DNA of 37,248 nucleotides, taken from the NCBI GenBank assembly GCA_944332555.1, contig CALVKF010000010.1:1-37248 (forward strand). Direction: 5' to 3'. Position 1 is the stretch's first letter. Each line of letters starts with the position of its first letter. A model generated the notes under the pieces. The model was not told where the DNA came from. It searched no databases and saw only the letters and a list, made by a program, of their open reading frames with translations. The position numbers and the translations under genes are program-made. This stretch comes from an uncultured Bacilli bacterium (lineage in GTDB: Bacteria > Bacillota_I > Bacilli_A > RF39 > UBA660). Positions 1-8,124 of this stretch are shown piece after piece.

Positions 1-105
1 GTTTGGTTTATTTTAACGTCTTCATTGACGGTTTTCAGTATGTCTTAATTTTGTAGTTTTATTTTCAACCTTAACACATCCAACTAAATTATATCACACG
101 ATAAC
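1..105. other. Left-edge stretch without an assignable gene
   Basis: No complete gene is visible. Two forward frames are open from the window edge (frame 1 stops at 46-48, frame 3 at 54-56), so this could hold the last codons of a plus-strand gene, but neither tail is recognisable. A small inverted repeat (CGTC, six-base loop, GACG) lies at 17-30. I make no functional claim. Confidence 0.3.
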
Positions 106-135
106 AAAAAATGCCTTAAATTTAAGACATTTTAT
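106..135 (-). terminator. Terminator of the flavodoxin operon
   Basis: On the minus strand an AAATGTCTTAA...TTAAGGCATTT stem (one G-T wobble) is followed by a T run (forward A run 106-111). It overlaps the stop codon of the flavodoxin gene at 132-134 and closes the minus-strand operon that starts near 2200. Confidence 0.7.
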
Positions 136-761
136 AAACCTAAAGGATCAATCCATTCTTCGACATCACTCATAGCATTATCGACATTATCACCTAAAAC
201 TGTGAAACCATCAGTTACTGTTGCATCTGGTTCTAATTCTCTAATTGTTCCAACAGTTCTAGATAATCCACTACCACCAGAGGTATTAAATGGTGCTATA
301 GTTTTTCCAGATAAATCATAAGTATCAAAGAATGTATAAATAATCATTGGCATATCGCCCCACCAATTAGGGTATCCAATAAAAATAGTATCATAATCCT
401 CTATATCAATATTTAAATCATTAAATTCTGGTCTAGCATCACTTTGTTGTTCTTCCTGGGCTACATCTAAAAGGTCATTGTAATCTTCTGGATAAGCAAC
501 AGTTGGTTCAAGTGCTACTATATCTCCACCAACATAATTGTGAATAAAGTTAGCTAGTATTTCTGTATTACCACTATTAGAAAAATATACTACTAATGTA
601 GATAATTCATCTGTTTCATTATTTTCATCATTATTGTTGTTATTATTAACTGGAGCATTTTCATTATTTTCTCCACTATCTTTAGTAAATAAGTAAATTC
701 CGCTCCCAATTAATACAAATACTACTAAAACTATTATTAAAACTAATACTTTTTTATTCAT
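132..761 (-). CDS. Membrane-anchored flavodoxin
   Basis: 209-residue protein with one N-terminal hydrophobic helix (about residues 4-26), an Asn/Glu-rich spacer (about 30-52) and a flavodoxin domain (about 55-209). The FMN phosphate loop is visible as SNSGNTE (61-67), followed by the GYPNWWGDMP and NTSGGSG segments typical of flavodoxin_4-type proteins. By family knowledge it is a one-electron carrier or quinone/flavin reductase-like protein binding FMN. The anchor and spacer suggest display on the outer membrane face, which is unusual for a flavodoxin; I see no lipobox cysteine. Last gene of a four-gene minus-strand operon, 19 bases after the soluble paralogue, and ended by a terminator overlapping the stop. 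Confidence 0.85.
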   Translation of the reverse strand: MNKKVLVLIIVLVVFVLIGSGIYLFTKDSGENNENAPVNNNNNNDENNETDELSTLVVYFSNSGNTEILANFIHNYVGGDIVALEPTVAYPEDYNDLLDVAQEEQQSDARPEFNDLNIDIEDYDTIFIGYPNWWGDMPMIIYTFFDTYDLSGKTIAPFNTSGGSGLSRTVGTIRELEPDATVTDGFTVLGDNVDNAMSDVEEWIDPLGL

Positions 762-780
762 TTAACCATTCCTTTCTAAA

Positions 781-1245
781 TTATGCTAACCAATTTTGAA
801 TTTCTTCATTATCTAAAGAGCTTGATAATAATTTTCCACTAATAATATTTAAATTAGGATATTCTCTTTTTAAGTAAGTAACACTAGTATTGATATTAGA
901 GCCACCAGAAGTTGCAAATAAATATATTTTTTTATTTTCTAAATTATTTTCTTCAATAAATGTATTAATTATCCTTGGAGGTACTCCCCACCAGATAGGA
1001 TAACCAATTAATACTATATCATAATTAGATAAATCAATTTTTTCTTTAACTTCTGGTCTAGATGCTGGATTATCATTTTCAATTGACGAACGACTTGTTT
1101 TGTCCATCCAATTTAAATCAGCATCACTATAACTTTCTACTGGTTCTATTTCAAATAAATCAGCATTAATCATATGAGCTAGATTGCGAGCAACATTTTT
1201 AGTTGTTCCACTAGCCGAAAAATAACACACTATCGTTTTATTCAT
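781..1245 (-). CDS. Flavodoxin
   Basis: Soluble flavodoxin of 154 residues. The FMN-phosphate loop SASGTTK is at residues 10-16 and the later GYPIWWG and TSGGSN segments match the family. I chose the ATG at 1245, preceded by AGGTGG (1251-1256) at a five-base spacing; an in-frame GTG at 1254 would overlap that site and is less likely. The start overlaps the stop of the cupin gene by eight bases, implying translational coupling. It pairs with the membrane-anchored flavodoxin downstream. The cupin and cyclophilin-like neighbours suggest a stress or redox detoxification operon, but the redox partner is unknown. Confidence 0.87.
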   Translation of the reverse strand: MNKTIVCYFSASGTTKNVARNLAHMINADLFEIEPVESYSDADLNWMDKTSRSSIENDNPASRPEVKEKIDLSNYDIVLIGYPIWWGVPPRIINTFIEENNLENKKIYLFATSGGSNINTSVTYLKREYPNLNIISGKLLSSSLDNEEIQNWLA

Positions 1246-1675
1246 TTGAGCCACCTAAAGTGTTATAATATTTATCATTTACTTTTTCTAACCACTCATT
1301 AGAAGTATTTTCTCCAGGAACTTCAATGGAAATATGACTAAACCAAGAGTCTTTCTTAGCCCCATGCCAATGTTTTACATTTGCAGGTATTACTATTACT
1401 TTACCTGGTTCTAAACTAATGGCTTCTTTTCCTTCTTCTTGATACCATCCAAAACCTGCAGTACAAATAAGTATTTGACCACCACCAATATCTGCATGAT
1501 GAATATGCCAATTATTACGGCATCCTGCCTCAAATGTCACATTAGCTAAAAACAAAGGACTTGTTTTATCTACTAATGGATTTAGATAACTTTTCCCAAT
1601 AAAATACGTAGCAAAAGCATCATTAGGTTCTCCTTTCCCAAATACATTAACACGCTCAAATTCTTTTTCGTTCAT
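1238..1675 (-). CDS. Cupin-domain protein
   Basis: 145-residue single-domain cupin. The metal-binding motif 1 is visible as HIHH (57-60) followed by a glycine-rich turn, and motif 2 contributes KHWH (101-104). Proteins like this are often annotated as carboxymuconolactone decarboxylase-type or quercetin dioxygenase-like cupins and are commonly found beside flavodoxins and aldo/keto reductases in gut Firmicutes. A substrate cannot be read from the sequence. A strong GGAGG site (1679-1684) lies just before the ATG. It is the second gene of the minus-strand operon and overlaps the following flavodoxin. Confidence 0.85.
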   Translation of the reverse strand: MNEKEFERVNVFGKGEPNDAFATYFIGKSYLNPLVDKTSPLFLANVTFEAGCRNNWHIHHADIGGGQILICTAGFGWYQEEGKEAISLEPGKVIVIPANVKHWHGAKKDSWFSHISIEVPGENTSNEWLEKVNDKYYNTLGGSNE

Positions 1676-1714
1676 TTTTTCTCCTCCTAAAAAAATCTAT
1701 TTAAGTTTATAATT

Positions 1715-2200
1715 TTATTTTTCCCACCTTACATTTACATTACCTATTCCTACAGCAGTTTTTAAATTGCTTGTATTTTCTATATGGCCAATTTTAGTAT
1801 ATGAATAACTTGTATTAAATGATTCATAAAATAAAACTAGACAATCATCACCATAAAGCATTATATCACCAGCATTTATATATCCTATTCTATCACTATT
1901 TGTTGGCAAATTTTCATCCAAATAATAATACTTTTCATTACCATTAAGTTCACTCATTTCTACATCCATTGGTAACATATCCACTAAAGCTTTAGCAGTT
2001 GCATTATTTTCTAATACAACTTCAAATTCACTTCCATTAATATTTAATTTCATAACATTATCCTCCGTTTCATTATTTATATTTGTGTTGATAACTGCAT
2101 TATTTAGGGCATCATTTTCAAATTTTTTATAAATAAACCAAAATAAAACTGTCCCTAATAATAATAAATAACAATTATAATTACTTTTTTCATATTCCAT
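1715..2200 (-). CDS. Cyclophilin-like fold protein
   Basis: The conserved part (about residues 50-161) matches the cyclophilin_like_2 type: MKLNINGSEFEVVL start, central DRIGYINAGDIMLYGDD and C-terminal GNVNVRW. The domain alone would start at the ATG at 2053, which has an excellent GGAGGA site (2061-2066), giving 112 residues, the usual size of the family. The upstream 49 codons encode a hydrophobic helix and an Asn-rich spacer and may be real. An alternative ATG at 2193 with a better-placed AGGA opens as MKKVIIIVIYY in another frame before stopping, so the anchor may have suffered a one-base shift. First gene of the operon; catalytic role unknown. Confidence 0.7.
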   Translation of the reverse strand: MEYEKSNYNCYLLLLGTVLFWFIYKKFENDALNNAVINTNINNETEDNVMKLNINGSEFEVVLENNATAKALVDMLPMDVEMSELNGNEKYYYLDENLPTNSDRIGYINAGDIMLYGDDCLVLFYESFNTSYSYTKIGHIENTSNLKTAVGIGNVNVRWEK

Positions 2201-2206
2201 CCTACA

Positions 2207-2243
2207 TTAATATCATATCATTTAAAGCTAACTTCAAGTCAAG
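2207..2243 (-). promoter_or_regulatory. MerR-type promoter of the flavodoxin/cupin operon
   Basis: On the minus strand a TTGACT -35 (2237-2242) and a TATGAT -10 (2212-2217) are separated by 19 bases (2218-2236). The spacer carries the imperfect dyad TGAAGTTAGCTTTAA. A 19-base spacer with AGT-ACT-like dyad is the hallmark of promoters activated by MerR-family proteins of the AdhR/NmlR kind. A closely similar promoter precedes the DUF362 gene at 9761-9791. Confidence 0.75.
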
Positions 2244-2366
2244 AAAAAAAGAAGAAATTTTATTCTTCTTGATGTTAAGTAATCTTTATAACTGATATTT
2301 AAATCACTTATTGATAGACTTTTTAATAGTTGTTGTGTATAATTAAATTAGAAAGGAGACTAAATT

Positions 2367-2856
2367 TTGAAAAAGGTTATTGCATCATTATTAATTATAA
2401 CTAGTTTGTTTTTACTAACTGGCTGTGAATCTGATAAAGAATATACTATTGATGATTTAACTATTACTTTACCTAGTTCTTTTACAAAGCAAGACATGAC
2501 TGGTTTTTTAGCTTATTTAGAAAATGATGAAGGGAATCACAGTAGCAGAAGAAACATTTACTGATTTAGAAGCAATAGGATTAAATAGTGAATCTACATT
2601 AGAAGATTATGCAGCTGCAGTAATGGCTAGTAATGATACTGAATATGAATTAAATAATGCCGAAGATTACATTTATTTTTATTATGATTCAACAGTAGAT
2701 GACACAGATTATCATTATATGAGTGCGTTACTTAAAGGCGATGACGAATTTTATTTAATAAGCTTTTTCTGTTTTGCAGAAGATAGTGAAAAATATGATT
2801 CAATATTTAAAAATTGGGCTGATACAATAGTTGTAAATATTGGTGTTCTTGAATAG
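2367..2856 (+). pseudogene. Small lipoprotein gene broken by a one-base frameshift
   Basis: The 5' part (TTG start at 2367, AGGAG site 2354-2358) encodes a signal peptide with lipobox LLTGC (Cys20) and continues to ...LENDE before running out of frame. The next frame, entered around 2529-2535, resumes with GITVAEETF and continues to a TAG at 2856. Removing one G from the GGG at 2532-2534 restores a single reading frame of about 162 residues. The product would be a secreted lipid-anchored protein of unknown function. A TATAAT (2338-2343) precedes it. It may be a true pseudogene or a sequencing error; the second half still looks well preserved, which favours a recent event or error. Confidence 0.75.
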
Positions 2857-2863
2857 TGCATAT

Positions 2864-2889
2864 AAAAAAACTCCTACGGGAGTTTTTTT
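2864..2889. terminator. Bidirectional terminator
   Basis: Perfect hairpin AACTCC-TACG-GGAGTT bounded by an A run (2864-2870) and a T run (2884-2889). It serves the plus-strand lipoprotein and the minus-strand sufC-to-CDF operon, whose last stop codon is at 2888-2890. Confidence 0.9.
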
Positions 2890-3775
2890 AATGGTGATGA
2901 TGTGTAGTATTTTTAATATTTTTTACTTCACAATCTAATTCATCGCATTTAGAGTCTTTAGATTCTATTTCAATAGTACTATGAACTATGCCATGTTCTT
3001 CTAATTCTTTTTTTAATTCTTTTTTAACTTTTTCAAAGTCTTTAGTATTAATTACAGCATGAATAGTAGCATAATTATTAACCCCATCCATACTCCATAC
3101 ATGAATATGATGAATATCACTAACATTTTTAACTTTTAATAGTTCTTTTTTTAGTTCATCAATATCCACATTTTTTGGAGTTTTTACTAAAAATAAGTCT
3201 AATACTGATTTTAAATTTTCTAGAGCATGAATTAAAATATAAATTGCAATGATTATACTCATTATGGAATCTATATAAGTTATATCTGTAAATTTCATAA
3301 GAATAGAACCAATAAATACTATAACCCAACCAAGAACATCTTCAAGCATATGCAAGTTTACTGATTTTTGATTTAGAGAATCTCCTTCTCTTGTCTTGTA
3401 AGCTGCGATAAAATTTACTACAATACCAATAATTGAAATAATAATCATGCCATTATAATTAATATCCGCTCTATTAAATAATCTATCTACAGCCCCAATG
3501 ATTACAATAATAGAACCAACAAGTAAAAATGTTGTAGTAATTAAAGCCCCTAGTACTGAATAACGAATGTAACCATAAGTATATTTATAATTTGGTTTTT
3601 TCTTACTCTTTTTTTCTAAAAGATATGATAAACCAATACTAAAGGCATCAACAAAATCATGAAATGCATCAGATATAATGGCAATACTATTAGTTAGTAT
3701 TCCTCCGATAATTTCAAAAATAGAAAAGCCTAAATTAAGTAAAAAAGCTACTAAAATATTTTTATCAGTCTTCAT
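2888..3775 (-). CDS. Cation diffusion facilitator (CDF) transporter
   Basis: 295-residue integral membrane protein with about six hydrophobic helices in the first 205 residues and a cytoplasmic C-terminal domain. Metal-site residues are visible: D36/D40 with H39 in helix II and H142/D146 in helix V. The C-terminus is His-rich and ends in HHHH. CDF proteins export Zn, Mn, Fe, Cd or Co by proton antiport; which metal is not decided by sequence alone. Its ATG lies inside the end of the tetR gene (11-base overlap). Being last in a sufC-sufB-tetR operon, iron or a thiophilic metal that poisons Fe-S assembly is an attractive substrate, but that is inference. Confidence 0.88.
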   Translation of the reverse strand: MKTDKNILVAFLLNLGFSIFEIIGGILTNSIAIISDAFHDFVDAFSIGLSYLLEKKSKKKPNYKYTYGYIRYSVLGALITTTFLLVGSIIVIIGAVDRLFNRADINYNGMIIISIIGIVVNFIAAYKTREGDSLNQKSVNLHMLEDVLGWVIVFIGSILMKFTDITYIDSIMSIIIAIYILIHALENLKSVLDLFLVKTPKNVDIDELKKELLKVKNVSDIHHIHVWSMDGVNNYATIHAVINTKDFEKVKKELKKELEEHGIVHSTIEIESKDSKCDELDCEVKNIKNTTHHHH

Positions 3776-4367
3776 ATATATCCTCCATCATATATTCTAT
3801 CAAATTAATTGTTTCATCAATCATGTAATTATAATTAAAATCTTCATGTTGATGATAAATTATTTCATGAGACACATTATCAATTAAATGAATCATTAAA
3901 TGCACTCTTTCTTTTAAGTTTGGTCTTTCAGGAAATTTCGCTATAAACTTTTCGGTAACTGCTATTTCATTAGAACTAAATATAGCAAAAACATCTTTAT
4001 CTAAACAACTCATCGACATAAGTTCTTGATGAGCATTTTTAGTTAATGTATGAACATTGATAGTTTCTTCAATTATTTGTTTTAATACTTTTTTAAAGTT
4101 ATTTCTAGTAATTGTTACATTATCTAATATGTCTAACATCGGAAACATAATTTCTTTCATATGTTTATTAGCACCCGCAACAAAGATATCTAATTTATCT
4201 TTAAAATATTGATAAATTATACCTGTTGAAACACTCGCAGCAGCTGCAATATCTATGCAAGTTACATTATGATATCCTTTTTCACACATAAGGCGAAAAC
4301 CGACATCTATTATTTTTTCTTTCTTTTTTAAAGAAGATTCTTTTACTGGAATTCTAACATTACCCAT
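3765..4367 (-). CDS. TetR-family transcriptional regulator
   Basis: 200 residues. The N-terminal helix-turn-helix (about 15-60) has the TetR pattern of a KKEKIIDVGFRLMCEKGY helix, then VTCIDIAAAASVSTGIIYQYFKDK. The ligand domain is helical and not assignable. It starts eight bases after the sufB stop and overlaps the CDF gene by 11 bases, so all four genes appear co-transcribed. An imperfect palindrome at the sufC start site (6007-6026) is the obvious candidate operator for autoregulation. The inducer is probably a metal or a signal of Fe-S demand, by context only. Confidence 0.85.
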   Translation of the reverse strand: MGNVRIPVKESSLKKKEKIIDVGFRLMCEKGYHNVTCIDIAAAASVSTGIIYQYFKDKLDIFVAGANKHMKEIMFPMLDILDNVTITRNNFKKVLKQIIEETINVHTLTKNAHQELMSMSCLDKDVFAIFSSNEIAVTEKFIAKFPERPNLKERVHLMIHLIDNVSHEIIYHQHEDFNYNYMIDETINLIEYMMEDIYED

Positions 4368-4375
4368 TGTTACAC

Positions 4376-5293
4376 CTATTTTAGGAAACCTGTAATTATG
4401 GCTTCTTCAGCTTCTTTTTCACTCATTCCTAAAGACATAAGTTTTAACAATTGTTCTCCCGCAATTTTACCTATAGCTGCTTCATGAATTAGGTTAGCAT
4501 CAACACTTTTTGCATAAATCTCGGGTATCGCTAAAACATTACCATTGTCTTTAAGAATGGCATCACATTCAACATGAGCATAACACTTGGTATTACCTGC
4601 AACTTTAGAAATAAACTCTTGATAAGAAGAATCTGTAGCAACTGATCTTGATACTACATGAGTACTAGAATCCTCCCCATTTAATTCAATATTAAATTCT
4701 GTTTTAGCAATGTTTGAATTATTAGTAAGTATTTTTTCATTAATAACTAATGTAGCATTTTGATCAAGTTCAGCGTAAGTTTTTCTAAAAGTATCATCTA
4801 CTCCTTTAATTTGGGTAGTATTCATCGTCATAGATGAATCTTTTTTCATATATATTTCCGTTGTGGGATTAAGAATTCTTTTACCATTTCCACTACCTTC
4901 GCCGTAATGTTTTTCCGTATACTTAACAGTGGAATTTTCGCTTAAGAAAAAGCGATGTATTCCGTCATGCTTGCTATCTTCATGTAAATCATTATGAATA
5001 CCACAACCAGCAAGTATTATCACATTAGCATTTTTGCCAATATAAAAATCATTATAAACAACATCCTTTAAACCACTTTTAGTAAGAAGCACGGGAATAT
5101 GAACTATCCCAAATTTAGTATCATCTTTAATATAGACATTAATTCCGTTTTTATCAGTTTTAGATTCTATTTCGATATATGGTGATACTTTTCTTCTAGT
5201 AGACTTTCCATCTATTCTTATGTTATAAGCATCAGCTTCTTCATATTTAGATTGATCAAGTTCACTTAATAATTTATCTTCTACTTTATTCAT
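4376..5293 (-). CDS. sufB: SufB/SufD-type Fe-S cluster scaffold
   Basis: 305 residues, the short form of the SufBD family (beta-helix core without the long N-terminal region of E. coli SufB). C-terminal landmarks are HVECDAIL (Cys243) and IHEAAIGKIAGEQ (Glu271); the Cys and Glu spacing resembles the scaffold/ATPase-coupled pair of SufB, although residue equivalence is inferred. Only one SufBD protein is present, with no sufS, sufU, sufE or sufD beside it, so this resembles the minimal two-gene SufBC (SMS-type) arrangement. It overlaps sufC by eight bases. With SufC it should form a scaffold for cluster assembly in the cytoplasm. Confidence 0.85.
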   Translation of the reverse strand: MNKVEDKLLSELDQSKYEEADAYNIRIDGKSTRRKVSPYIEIESKTDKNGINVYIKDDTKFGIVHIPVLLTKSGLKDVVYNDFYIGKNANVIILAGCGIHNDLHEDSKHDGIHRFFLSENSTVKYTEKHYGEGSGNGKRILNPTTEIYMKKDSSMTMNTTQIKGVDDTFRKTYAELDQNATLVINEKILTNNSNIAKTEFNIELNGEDSSTHVVSRSVATDSSYQEFISKVAGNTKCYAHVECDAILKDNGNVLAIPEIYAKSVDANLIHEAAIGKIAGEQLLKLMSLGMSEKEAEEAIITGFLK

Positions 5294-5993
5294 TATTCAC
5301 CACCCCACAACATTCACTTGTTACAATTAATGGCATCATTTCATCTTTACTGCCAATTTTATTAATTTTACCATTTTCTAAGAGTATTATTTCATCAGCA
5401 ATATCCAGAATTCTTTCTTGATGAGTTATTACTAAAGTTACGCCATTATTAGTTTTTTCTAATTCCTTAAATATATTGTTTAGGGCTTTAAAGCTCCATA
5501 AATCAATACCCGCTTCGGGTTCATCAAAAATAGCTACTTTAGGATTTCTCGCTAAAATGCTAGCTATTTCTATTCGTTTTAATTCGCCACCAGATAAGGA
5601 ATTATCAATTTCCCTATCTACATAATCTTTAGCACATAATCCTACTTTAGCTAAATATTTACAAGCATCCATTCTATTGATATCCTTATTCATAGCAAAT
5701 TTAAGCAAATCAAAAACTGTAATACCTTTAAATTTTACTGGTTGTTGAAAAGCAAAAGCTATCCCCATATTAGCTCTTTCGGTTATATTTTTATTAGTAA
5801 TGTCTTCGCCATTATAAAAGATACTACCACTAGTTGGTTCTATTAAACCCATAATTATTTTGGCAAGTGTTGATTTACCACTACCATTAGGTCCAGTAAG
5901 AGCATAAAATTTAGTATCATCTAATTTTAAATTTATATTATCTAAAATTTTTTTATTATCTTTTATAAAACTTATATTTTTTAATTCTATCAT
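5286..5993 (-). CDS. sufC: SufC-type Fe-S assembly ATPase
   Basis: Soluble ABC ATPase of 235 residues from the chosen ATG at 5993, which has AAAGG at a six-base spacing; the open frame continues upstream to 6017 but the added residues contain that ribosome site. Walker A GPNGSGKST is at residues 34-42; the signature LSGGELKR and Walker B VAIFDEPEAGID follow, and the LSGGE(x)KR form with PEAGID is characteristic of SufC rather than importer ATPases. It powers the SufB scaffold. First gene of the operon sufC-sufB-tetR-CDF. Confidence 0.9.
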   Translation of the reverse strand: MIELKNISFIKDNKKILDNINLKLDDTKFYALTGPNGSGKSTLAKIIMGLIEPTSGSIFYNGEDITNKNITERANMGIAFAFQQPVKFKGITVFDLLKFAMNKDINRMDACKYLAKVGLCAKDYVDREIDNSLSGGELKRIEIASILARNPKVAIFDEPEAGIDLWSFKALNNIFKELEKTNNGVTLVITHQERILDIADEIILLENGKINKIGSKDEMMPLIVTSECCGVVNNE

Positions 5994-6006
5994 GTTATTC
6001 CTTTCT

Positions 6007-6026
6007 ATGTGAAACATATTTCATAT
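6007..6026. promoter_or_regulatory. Palindromic operator candidate at the sufC start site
   Basis: ATGTGAAA-CATA-TTTCATAT: two eight-base arms with one mismatch, placed over the predicted transcription start and leader of sufC. A repressor here would block transcription; the TetR protein encoded in the same operon is the natural candidate. Confidence 0.55.
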
Positions 6027-6028
6027 TA

Positions 6029-6057
6029 ATTATATAATCTATTATATATATAGTCAA
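6029..6057 (-). promoter_or_regulatory. Promoter of the sufC operon
   Basis: Minus-strand TTGACT (6052-6057), 17-base spacer, perfect TATAAT (6029-6034). The start point would fall near 6022, inside the operator-like palindrome at 6007-6026. Confidence 0.8.
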
Positions 6058-6069
6058 TAGTTATATATT

Positions 6070-6092
6070 AAAAAAAAGCTATTGCTCTTTTA
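6070..6092 (-). terminator. Weak terminator after the methyltransferase gene
   Basis: On the minus strand AAAAGAGC-AATA-GCTTTTTT forms a short stem with one G-T pair running into a T tract (forward A run 6070-6077), three bases after the stop codon of the 6095 gene. Confidence 0.55.
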
Positions 6093-6094
6093 AA

Positions 6095-6550
6095 TTATAA
6101 CTTATATTCAATTTTCTCTAAATCTAGCAAATATTTTTTTCTATCTAGACCATATGCAAAACCTGTAAGACTTTTATCTTTACCAAGTACTCTATGACAA
6201 GGAATAATTATAGCTATCTTATTTTTGCCAACAGCATTACCAACAGCTCTAGCAGATGTATTTAGTTTTTTTGCAATATCGCCATAACTTGTATATTTTC
6301 CATATTCTATATTTTCTAAAAATTGCCATACTTTTATTTGATATGATGTTCCTCTAAATTTAACGGGTATTTTAAAGTTAGGATTTTTTCCTGCAAAATA
6401 AATATCTAACCAATTTTTAGTTTCATCAAAAATTTTTAAATCAGTTATAATACTAGGAATATGTTCATCAAAATATAATCCAATTAAATATACTCCATCA
6501 CTTTCTAAAACAATATTGCCAATATTTGATAAATAAACATTATAATACAT
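6095..6550 (-). CDS. Methylated-DNA-protein-cysteine methyltransferase
   Basis: 151 residues, full length for the short Ogt/MGMT family. The acceptor cysteine is Cys118 in IIPCHRV, the helix-turn-helix recognition segment TSARAVGNAVGKN precedes it, and GFAYGLDRKKYLL follows as expected. It repairs O6-alkylguanine by irreversible transfer of the alkyl group to Cys118. It lies two bases after the stop of the ABC permease and may be read through from that operon. Confidence 0.92.
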   Translation of the reverse strand: MYYNVYLSNIGNIVLESDGVYLIGLYFDEHIPSIITDLKIFDETKNWLDIYFAGKNPNFKIPVKFRGTSYQIKVWQFLENIEYGKYTSYGDIAKKLNTSARAVGNAVGKNKIAIIIPCHRVLGKDKSLTGFAYGLDRKKYLLDLEKIEYKL

Positions 6551-6552
6551 AA

Positions 6553-8124
6553 TTACCTCAATCTAAATGTCTTCGGTGCTAATTTATAAACTAAAATTAG
6601 TGATACCAAAGAATAGACAATTGCAAAAGCAATCATAATTATACCAAAAGTTAATGATGAAACTTCTATATCAGATATATAGTAACAAACCCAATAAGTA
6701 ATAAGACTAGTAATAGTAAACGAAGCACTTTTCATCTCCATTCCAATATTATAAGGTTGAAGCAAATAATAAAGTACTAAATTATGCACTGAGAAAAATA
6801 TTGACATCGATAATATTGAGAAGAATATTACTACATAAGTAATTAGTGATGCACCACCACTTACAAAAAGAATAATAGAAATCATTAAACTAAGAGTTAA
6901 CGCCGGTATTAAGTTTAGTATTATTAAAGTTTTTAATCTTTCTCTAAATAAAGAAAGTAAAGTTTGGGGTTGCCTAAAAAAGCGATAACTAAGCATTGAA
7001 TGATCACAATTCATAAACATAGCATTAGTAACTGCTTTGCCGGTATTAATAAAATACATTAAAAGTAAAACAAAAGGTAAGTAATTTAAAATAATTTTAT
7101 TAGCAACACCTTTAAATTCTGGAAAAATATAAAGCAAAACAATTAAAATAAGACCAATAATAAATATACCTGTTGTTGTTTTTTTAGCACTTTTAAGTAA
7201 TATTTTACTATGTCTTTTAACAAACAAATCATGAAAATATTGAAAACCGGATTTTTCACTAGTAATACTTGTATCTACACTTATTTGTTTTAAGTTAGTA
7301 CTTATTTGAGCATCTCTTTGTACAGCAAAATTATCCAAAAATATATTATCTTTATTTAATAACTTTTTATATAATTTAGCATAATTTGGATAAGTAATAA
7401 CTTTTTTAATAGATATTATTCCAAGTATAAAGATAATACTTGCAAAAATCCAAAATACATATTCCGGCATAATTAAATCAAAATAAGGTAACCCATAAGC
7501 AAGGCCTAAAAAGAGGATTATCAATAAACAATATAAAAGCCATGATTCTGGTTTATTTTCATTAATTACTTTACCACTTTTCTTCATGCGATAAAAATAA
7601 AAGTTAACGGCAATAAATTTAAACATTACCATTAAAGTAACTAATAAACCTGCATAATACCAAGGAATAGATGTAAGTAAAAGTAATGCTACTAGTTCTC
7701 CAATAAATATGCCACCAACAAAATAAAGAAAAGCTCCAATTGTATGTGAGTAGGCATCCATTCTCATTAAAACAAGCATATAATATTTATCTTTAGTAGG
7801 ATTAAATATTTCGGTATTAATAAAACTACCAAGGATTGCTAAAAAAATAAATATTTGCATTAATTCTAAATAATTTGCTTCCGTATTAAATGGAAATATT
7901 AAAAAGAAATAAATATACAATAATTTATAACCAAATATTTTAATAATATTATAAATTATACTAATTATAATACTTATTATTTTGAATATTTTATATTTAT
8001 AAAATTCACTTGGAATAAGTTTTCCTATTAAAGGAATTCTTGATATATTATAAATAAGTTCATTAACAATATAAGCATTTTTCACCCTAAATGATATTAA
8101 AAAATTATTCAGCATCTTCTTCAC
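6553..8124 (-). CDS. ABC transporter permease (ABC-2 like)
   Basis: 523-residue polytopic membrane protein with roughly 10-12 hydrophobic segments distributed along its length and a hydrophilic loop in the middle (about 265-305). There is no recognisable binding-protein or FtsX domain; the pattern resembles ABC-2 type export permeases. Its start overlaps the ATPase gene by 20 bases, so the two are translationally coupled and form one transporter. Substrate not predictable. Confidence 0.75.
   Translation of the reverse strand: MKKMLNNFLISFRVKNAYIVNELIYNISRIPLIGKLIPSEFYKYKIFKIISIIISIIYNIIKIFGYKLLYIYFFLIFPFNTEANYLELMQIFIFLAILGSFINTEIFNPTKDKYYMLVLMRMDAYSHTIGAFLYFVGGIFIGELVALLLLTSIPWYYAGLLVTLMVMFKFIAVNFYFYRMKKSGKVINENKPESWLLYCLLIILFLGLAYGLPYFDLIMPEYVFWIFASIIFILGIISIKKVITYPNYAKLYKKLLNKDNIFLDNFAVQRDAQISTNLKQISVDTSITSEKSGFQYFHDLFVKRHSKILLKSAKKTTTGIFIIGLILIVLLYIFPEFKGVANKIILNYLPFVLLLMYFINTGKAVTNAMFMNCDHSMLSYRFFRQPQTLLSLFRERLKTLIILNLIPALTLSLMISIILFVSGGASLITYVVIFFSILSMSIFFSVHNLVLYYLLQPYNIGMEMKSASFTITSLITYWVCYYISDIEVSSLTFGIIMIAFAIVYSLVSLILVYKLAPKTFRLR

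Noticed and set aside
1-56. C-terminal tail of a plus-strand gene at the left edge
   Set aside because: Two frames are open and neither gives a recognisable sequence, so I made no gene call.
2242-2267. Hairpin AAGAAGAA/TTCTTCTT as a terminator
   Set aside because: It lies upstream of promoters on both sides and no gene ends there; it could be a chance AG/CT-rich dyad.
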